Shown here piece after piece: positions 6,107 to 10,120 of a stretch of 10,120 bases of DNA. Source of the stretch: CAZHZT01 sp964537285 (lineage in GTDB: Bacteria > Bacteroidota > Bacteroidia > Chitinophagales > Saprospiraceae); the NCBI GenBank assembly GCA_964537285.1, contig CAZHZT010000169.1, positions 1 through 10,120 of the forward strand. Direction: 5' to 3'. A program made the translations under genes and the position numbers. The first letter of the stretch is position 1. Every line of letters begins with the position of its first letter. The notes under the pieces are model-generated. The model had not been told where the DNA came from and did no database searches. It was given only the letters and a program-made list of their open reading frames with translations.

Positions 6107-6919
6107 CTATCTTACAATCAATAATTTCTTAGAAATTGCTCCTTCATTATTCTGAATCGTTACATGGTATAAGCCCTCGGCGTATTCAGCGGTATTTAGC
6201 TCAAAGCGGTTCTCTCCTTGGATAAGGCGGATTTCGCGATTAGCTATTCTTTGGCCAGTGAAGTTATTTACTTCTAGTTGGAAAGTTCCTTCGATGTCAG
6301 AGTTGATGGTCAAATTTGTCCAATCTGTAGCTGGGTTCGGAGCCATGCTTACCTGCACAAATGTTTCAAGTACGTTTTCGGTACTGGTCACACAATTACC
6401 TTGTTCTCTAAGATCCAGCAAGTACTGTCCGTCTGCTCCCGGAATGATTTCGTTTGGAAAGTTAAAGGTAAGGGGGCCAATAGTATTATCGATAACAACA
6501 TCCGTAATCATCAGATCGTATTCCTTTATTTCGTTATTGGCGGTTGGAGTACCTTGAATGATCAGGCAACCCAACCCTCCATCAGGTGTAAATTCACAGC
6601 TAGGAGGATTGCAAGCGTAAGTCAACCCCTCAGGTAGTGGTGATACTGCTCCGGTAGTTGGCACAGTTACAGAAAAAAGTTCCAGCTCAGTTCCTCCGAA
6701 TTCAAATGTAGGCGGTACTTTAAACGTAAGCGTAAAGGCGTAAGGCTCATTAACACAAGCAGGGATATTAATACCACCATTAGGCGTTTCCGCTGAAATA
6801 GGTGGTGGGTATACCCCTACGGATGAATCTTGGTAAATAGGGTTAGGTGTACATTGGCCCATCAACTGACCGGCAAAACATACAAGGGCGAAAGCGATAA
6901 GTATACTTGCTCTCTTCAT
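6107..6919 (-). CDS. Small T9SS-secreted protein with type A sorting domain
   Basis: The predicted product is a 270-residue exported protein. Residues 1-21 are a signal peptide (ILIAFALVCFAGQLMGQ). Residues 23-165 form a beta-rich module with LPEGLTYACNPPSCEF, GCLIIQGTPT and a paired-cysteine pattern. It recurs as residues 35-160 of the neighbouring 606-residue protein and looks Ig-like (He_PIG-like). Residues 188-270 are a T9SS type A sorting domain (SMAPNPATDWTNLTINS... GLYHVTIQNNEGAISKKLLIVR). Proteins of this size and architecture are common and mostly uncharacterised in Bacteroidota. I assign no function beyond secretion and likely surface anchoring or release. ATG 6919 directly starts the signal peptide. 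Its upstream region overlaps one end of the MITE-like element (from 6952), so promoter signals may lie in the repeat; TAATTTTT on the minus strand is only a weak -7 match. Confidence 0.83.
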   Translation of the reverse strand: MKRASILIAFALVCFAGQLMGQCTPNPIYQDSSVGVYPPPISAETPNGGINIPACVNEPYAFTLTFKVPPTFEFGGTELELFSVTVPTTGAVSPLPEGLTYACNPPSCEFTPDGGLGCLIIQGTPTANNEIKEYDLMITDVVIDNTIGPLTFNFPNEIIPGADGQYLLDLREQGNCVTSTENVLETFVQVSMAPNPATDWTNLTINSDIEGTFQLEVNNFTGQRIANREIRLIQGENRFELNTAEYAEGLYHVTIQNNEGAISKKLLIVR

Positions 6920-6951
6920 GATAAAGGTTTTTGTTAAAAAAATTAGTTAAA

Positions 6952-7133
6952 TACTCTGTAACCTAAGTTAATAAACATTTTGAAGGGTTCTTTTTTCCTT
7001 CAACTTCGTTAAAAAGCCTCGCCGTAACTAAGGTTCCCGAAGGCATTCGGGACAAGTTATGCCTGCGTTTTTTGCCTTGTTGAAGAAAAAAATCTCCTCG
7101 TTCAAAATATTCATTAAATTAGGTTACAGAGTA
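6952..7133. mobile_element. MITE-like element with long terminal inverted repeats and TA flanks
   Basis: The first 15 bases (6952-6966, TACTCTGTAACCTAA) recur perfectly inverted at 7119-7133. Similarity continues inward through ATTTTGAA (6977-6984 and its inverse at 7101-7108) and the T-rich CTTCAAC segments to a central hairpin CCCGAA/TTCGGG (7036-7041, 7046-7051). The arms therefore span about 90 nt each. Each end begins with TA, consistent with a TA target duplication as in Tc1/mariner-IS630-type elements. There is no internal coding capacity. It sits between two divergent genes, 32 bp from one start codon and 128 bp from the other. The family assignment is inference; the inverted symmetry is directly visible. 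Confidence 0.7.
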
Positions 7134-7261
7134 ATAAATGATATTTGTATAAATGAATTTTGTAAAAGACAAACTAAATTCCGATTTTTCGACGTTTTTG
7201 CCCAAGTAATTTTTTTAGTTAATCTCTAAAATCGATTAATCTCTAACAACACTTTAAACAA
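7134..7261 (+). promoter_or_regulatory. AT-rich upstream region of the second TonB-dependent receptor
   Basis: This stretch of about 128 bp is strongly AT-rich, lies between the MITE-like element and the receptor start, and should hold its promoter. Candidates are weak. TAATTTTT (7207-7214) matches TAnnTTTG except for the final G. TTTG at 7197-7200 could serve as a -33 box, but only a poor -7 match follows. No inverted repeat resembling a Fur box stands out. Confidence 0.25.
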
Positions 7262-9595
7262 ATGACGAAACATCAACGTGTACTTTTAATCCTTCTATTT
7301 CTCCTGCCTGCTTTATCGGTATGGGCGCAGCCCGCTACCGTTACAGGTACTGTACTAGACGAAACCGGCGATCCACTTATTAGTGCGCTTGTTTCAATCG
7401 GAAACGAAAACGCCGTAACTGATCTTGACGGGGTTTTCTCCATTCAAATAAAGGCGGGTGATTACACAGTGCAATGTAATTACATCGGATATGCTCAATT
7501 CTCGGAAGCTATAACGGTTAAAGAAGGCCAAACGCTGCAACTCGATATTAATTTAGAGTTGGAATCCAGCATTCTTCAAACAGCCACCGTAACTAGTAGC
7601 CGTTATGAAAAACCGTTGGGCGAAGTTACGGTTTCTTTGGAAGTTTTAAAACCCAGATTGATAGAAAATACAAATGCGACATCTCCCGACGAAGTTTTAG
7701 AAAAAGTTCCGGGTTTAACCATCTCTGAAGGTCAGGCGGATATTCGCGGTGGTTCCGGCTGGGCTTTTGGTGCCGGAAGCCGCGTCCTGCTTCTTGTTGA
7801 TGATGTTCCGGCACTTCAGCCGGATGTCGGAATCGCACTCTGGGATGATCTTCCTGTTGAAAATATTGCTCAGATCGAAGTTATCAAAGGTGCTGCGTCA
7901 GCACTTTACGGTAGCTCCGCCCTGAATGGTATTATCAATATTCGTACCGCTTATGCAAAATCGGAGCCCATTACTAAAATTTCTACTTTTTATACCCATG
8001 TGGATGGGCCTAAAATTGAAGAAAAAAAGTGGTGGGATAAGTCCAATGCTCCGCGGGAATTGGGCGTGAGCTTTTCACATGCTCAAAAATTAGGGAAGGT
8101 TGACCTCGTCCTTGGTGGTTACCAATTCGAACGCGAAGGCTTTAACCGAGGCTTTGAAGATCAATACAGCCGCTGGAATGGCAACGTTCGATACCGGGTA
8201 GCTGACAATTTGACAATCGGGCTCAGAGCTAATTTCAATGTTGGCCATACAGTTGACTATTTTTACTGGCGAAATCCTACGCCTGAAGAAGATTCTCTGG
8301 GGCTCGTAGGATTTTATGACGGCGATTCAACAGCTCTCTCAGAGACCAACCGTACACGCTATTTCGTAGATCCCACAGTCACTTTTTTTGATGGTGCCGG
8401 AAATCAACACAAATTGCTTAGCCGATATTACTTCGTAAACAACCGCTCAAACAATAATCAGGCGCAGAAATCTCAACTCTACTATGGCGAATATCAGTTC
8501 CAGCGCCGGTTTGAAGAGAGTGGCATCTTATTATCTTTAGGGGCCGTTGGCATGTATACTGATTCAGAATCCCAATTATTTGGAGATACTACTTACAGTA
8601 TTACCAATTATGCCACTTATGCTCAGGTAGAAAAGAAATTTTTTGACCGACTGACCTTTTCTGCTGGTTTCCGGTTTGAAAATAATCGCATTGATAGCCC
8701 GGATTCTTTATCCGTTTTGGAGGGAGGTGAAAAGTTTTCTTTTGGTGCTAGCGAAGAAAGTAAGCCTGTATTCAGAGTTGGTACCAACTATCGTTTGGCG
8801 GAAGGAACTTTTATGAGAGCTTCCTGGGGACAAGGTTACCGCTTTCCAACTATTGCTGAAAAATTTATTCGTACCAATGCCGGGGGCTTGGTCGTTGTTC
8901 CCAATCCGGAACTGACCTCCGAAACAGGTTGGAGTGCTGAAATCGGGCTCAAGCAAGGATTCAGAATTAAAAACTGGGAAGGGTTTGTCGATGTGGCAGG
9001 TTTCTGGATGGAATATCAGGATATGATTGAATTTTCTTTTAGTAATGAATTCTTTGCATTCCAGGCAAAAAATGTTGGTGCTACGGTAATCAAGGGTATT
9101 GACTTTACCATTGCAGGTAGGGGAAGTATAGGAGAGGTGACTGTCAATCTTATTGGTGGGTACAATTATATTGATCCGCAATTCCAGGAGTTTGATACAG
9201 AACGTCCCAGCAGCCTGGACGATGCTACTGAAGGCCAGATTAATGCGATAAATTCATCCTCAGATGAGAATATTCTGAAATATCGAAGGCGGCATAATGC
9301 GAAATTCGATATTGAATTTCTTTACAAAAAATGGTTGCTCGGATTTACCGGAAATTATGGGAGCCATCAGGAAGCAATCGATACTTTCCTGGAATTATTA
9401 GGCGGTATCGGAGATTATCGCGAAAGAAACCAAGACGGCTTCCGTACACTTGATATTCGGACGGCCTACAAGTTTACGGATCAAATAAGGCTGTCTTTAC
9501 TTATTCAAAACGCTCTGAATGAAGAATACACCCGTCGTCCGGGAATATTTGAATCACCACGAAGTTTTACTTTTAGACTAGACTTTAATTTATAG
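7262..9595 (+). CDS. TonB-dependent outer-membrane receptor (siderophore/cobalamin-type architecture)
   Basis: The predicted product is a 777-residue outer-membrane transporter driven by TonB-ExbBD. Residues 1-23 form a signal peptide (VLLILLFLLPALSVWAQ). Residues 26-102 are a carboxypeptidase-regulatory-like domain (VTGTVLDETGDPLISALVSI... NYIGYAQ). Residues 107-113 (TATVTSS) resemble a TonB-box. Residues 118-230 are a plug domain (SPDEVLEKVPGLTISEGQ, IRGGSG, VLLLVDDVP, IEVIKGAASALYGSSALNG). The barrel follows, with WGQGYRFPTIAEKFI (about 525) and the typical terminal strand RSFTFRLDFNL, ending at the C-terminus without a tail. Length and motifs fit the FepA/CirA/BtuB-like group rather than SusC, and there is no SusD partner. 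The substrate could be a ferric siderophore, cobalamin or another metal complex; the sequence does not settle it. The ATG at 7262 directly starts the signal peptide. Confidence 0.9.
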   Translation: MTKHQRVLLILLFLLPALSVWAQPATVTGTVLDETGDPLISALVSIGNENAVTDLDGVFSIQIKAGDYTVQCNYIGYAQFSEAITVKEGQTLQLDINLELESSILQTATVTSSRYEKPLGEVTVSLEVLKPRLIENTNATSPDEVLEKVPGLTISEGQADIRGGSGWAFGAGSRVLLLVDDVPALQPDVGIALWDDLPVENIAQIEVIKGAASALYGSSALNGIINIRTAYAKSEPITKISTFYTHVDGPKIEEKKWWDKSNAPRELGVSFSHAQKLGKVDLVLGGYQFEREGFNRGFEDQYSRWNGNVRYRVADNLTIGLRANFNVGHTVDYFYWRNPTPEEDSLGLVGFYDGDSTALSETNRTRYFVDPTVTFFDGAGNQHKLLSRYYFVNNRSNNNQAQKSQLYYGEYQFQRRFEESGILLSLGAVGMYTDSESQLFGDTTYSITNYATYAQVEKKFFDRLTFSAGFRFENNRIDSPDSLSVLEGGEKFSFGASEESKPVFRVGTNYRLAEGTFMRASWGQGYRFPTIAEKFIRTNAGGLVVVPNPELTSETGWSAEIGLKQGFRIKNWEGFVDVAGFWMEYQDMIEFSFSNEFFAFQAKNVGATVIKGIDFTIAGRGSIGEVTVNLIGGYNYIDPQFQEFDTERPSSLDDATEGQINAINSSSDENILKYRRRHNAKFDIEFLYKKWLLGFTGNYGSHQEAIDTFLELLGGIGDYRERNQDGFRTLDIRTAYKFTDQIRLSLLIQNALNEEYTRRPGIFESPRSFTFRLDFNL

Positions 9596-9643
9596 GCTCT
9601 AGATGATTTCATTTGGTCGAAATTAATTTGTGAAGTCCTTAAA

Positions 9644-9661
9644 GCAGGCCGTTAGGCCTGC
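9644..9661. terminator. GC-rich stem-loop downstream of the receptor gene
   Basis: GCAGGCC (9644-9650) pairs perfectly with GGCCTGC (9655-9661) around GTTA. It is the first strong hairpin after the receptor stop, 48 bp away, so it may help end transcription or protect the 3' end. No T-run follows, and it may simply be the first member of the adjacent REP-like cluster. Confidence 0.35.
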
Positions 9662-9667
9662 CTGATC

Positions 9668-9815
9668 GTAGCCCTGGGTTCTCCCAGGGTTATAAGATAT
9701 AGAGACCAACTTCCGCGTAGCGGAAGCGCATCATAGCCCATTGCTCTTTTGCAATGTGCTTCCGCCAGCGGAAGAAATTAGGTGTAAATCCTTTCCCAAG
9801 GTCTTCCTGGGGAAA
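9668..9815. repeat. Cluster of REP-like hairpins
   Basis: Five stem-loops lie in 148 bp. 9672-9689 is CCCTGGG/CCCAGGG, loop TTCT, directly preceded by GTAG. 9710-9726 is CTTCCGC/GCGGAAG. 9739-9756 is CATTGC/GCAATG, two bases after ATAG. 9759-9774 is CTTCCGC/GCGGAAG again. 9792-9815 is TTTCCC..AGG/CCT..GGGAAA with one mismatch. The (G/A)TAG-plus-hairpin layout fits RAYT-associated REP sequences, and two hairpins reuse the same stem, CTTCCGC. No RAYT gene is in the window, so mobilisation would be in trans. Confidence 0.6.
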
Positions 9816-9865
9816 ACGTTATTCTATCCAATTTCTTCCGAGTAGTGCTAGCATTAATGTCGTCG

Positions 9866-10022
9866 ACTTAAGCTCTTTATAGCCCGGCACTTCAGTGCCG
9901 GGGGGGATAGTTGTTATATTGGGCTTTAGCCCCTTCGTTATTAATGGGCTAAAGCCCCGATAAATCTAACACTATACCTGGCGCTAAAGCGCCAGGCAAA
10001 GAAAAAGCTTGAGTTGACTACA
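9866..10022. repeat. Composite REP-like repeat, copy 2
   Basis: This is the better-preserved copy of the repeat at 111-263, in the same orientation and about 9.75 kb away. It has ATAG (9879-9882) followed directly by the 8-bp stem CCCGGCAC/GTGCCGGG, loop TTCA (9883-9902). Next, GGGCTTTAGCCC (9921-9932) pairs with GGGCTAAAGCCC (9946-9957). Last is the 9-bp stem CCTGGCGCT/AGCGCCAGG (9978-9997). All three stems are perfect here, while copy 1 has a wobble and mismatches. Confidence 0.72.
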
Positions 10023-10060
10023 TTGAGCGGTAGCCTGTAACACAAGAGCAATAACCAATG

Positions 10061-10081
10061 ATGTGCTTCCGCGAAGCGCAT
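10061..10081. repeat. Stem-loop related to the CTTCCGC hairpins
   Basis: ATGTGCTTC (10061-10069) pairs with GAAGCGCAT (10073-10081) with one G-T wobble and loop CGC. It shares GTGCTTCCGC with the cluster at 9757-9765, so it is probably another member of the same repeat family. Confidence 0.4.
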
Positions 10082-10120
10082 ACGCATCAAGATAACTTTT
10101 TATCATATAAAGATTCAAAG

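Larger units (their letters stand above)
9596..10120. other. Non-coding region dense in stem-loops
   Basis: No credible gene is seen. About ten potential stem-loops lie between 9644 and 10081, described in the entries for 9644-9661, 9668-9815, 9866-10022 and 10061-10081. The short gaps between them (9816-9865, 10023-10060) and the AT-rich tail from 10082 show no recognisable signal. Confidence 0.7.

Noticed and set aside
8708..9181. Minus-strand open frame of 157 codons
   Set aside because: It is a shadow of the TonB-dependent receptor with no domain signal.
466..9595. SusC/SusD-type glycan utilisation locus based on two TonB-dependent receptors
   Set aside because: The receptors are about 4 kb apart, no SusD-like lipoprotein or glycoside hydrolase is present, and the second receptor has FepA/BtuB-like length and motifs.
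9644..10081. Possible CRISPR array from the many short repeats
   Set aside because: The repeats differ from one another, spacing is irregular and no constant repeat-spacer unit exists. They are separate stem-loops.

Overview
The window looks like a chromosomal segment of a Bacteroidota bacterium, probably a Saprospiria/Lewinella-like lineage. Two secreted proteins end in C-terminal sorting domains of the type IX secretion system (T9SS). Two outer-membrane receptors start with a carboxypeptidase-regulatory-like domain followed by a TonB plug. Start codons lack convincing Shine-Dalgarno sequences, and one sequence fits the Bacteroidota -7 promoter consensus TAnnTTTG. The class-level assignment is inference.

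Layout: 1-465 is non-coding and made of repeats. 466-3321 (+) encodes a 951-residue TonB-dependent-receptor-like outer-membrane barrel. 3322-3559 holds a promoter candidate and a long foldback element. 3560-4021 (+) encodes a small TerB-like cytoplasmic protein. 4022-4166 separates convergent genes and carries a perfect 30-bp stem plus a short relative of the foldback element. 5987-4167 (-) and 6919-6107 (-) encode two T9SS-secreted proteins that share an N-terminal module. The 342-bp divergent intergenic region 6920-7261 carries a MITE-like element of about 180 bp. 7262-9595 (+) encodes a second, classical TonB-dependent receptor. 9596-10120 is non-coding and packed with stem-loops, including a second copy of the repeat found near the left end.

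All five genes fit cell-envelope or stress roles: two outer-membrane transporters, two secreted or surface proteins and one TerB-like protein. I see no operon tying them to one pathway. There is no SusD partner, no tellurite-resistance cluster and no TonB/ExbBD genes.

The most notable content is non-coding. At least four families of inverted-repeat or hairpin elements occupy nearly every intergenic gap: a foldback element with 8-bp direct repeats, a TA-flanked MITE-like element, REP-like hairpins preceded by (G/A)TAG, and a composite repeat of about 155 bp present twice. No transposase, CRISPR array, tRNA or rRNA is visible. I found no convincing new protein-based system.
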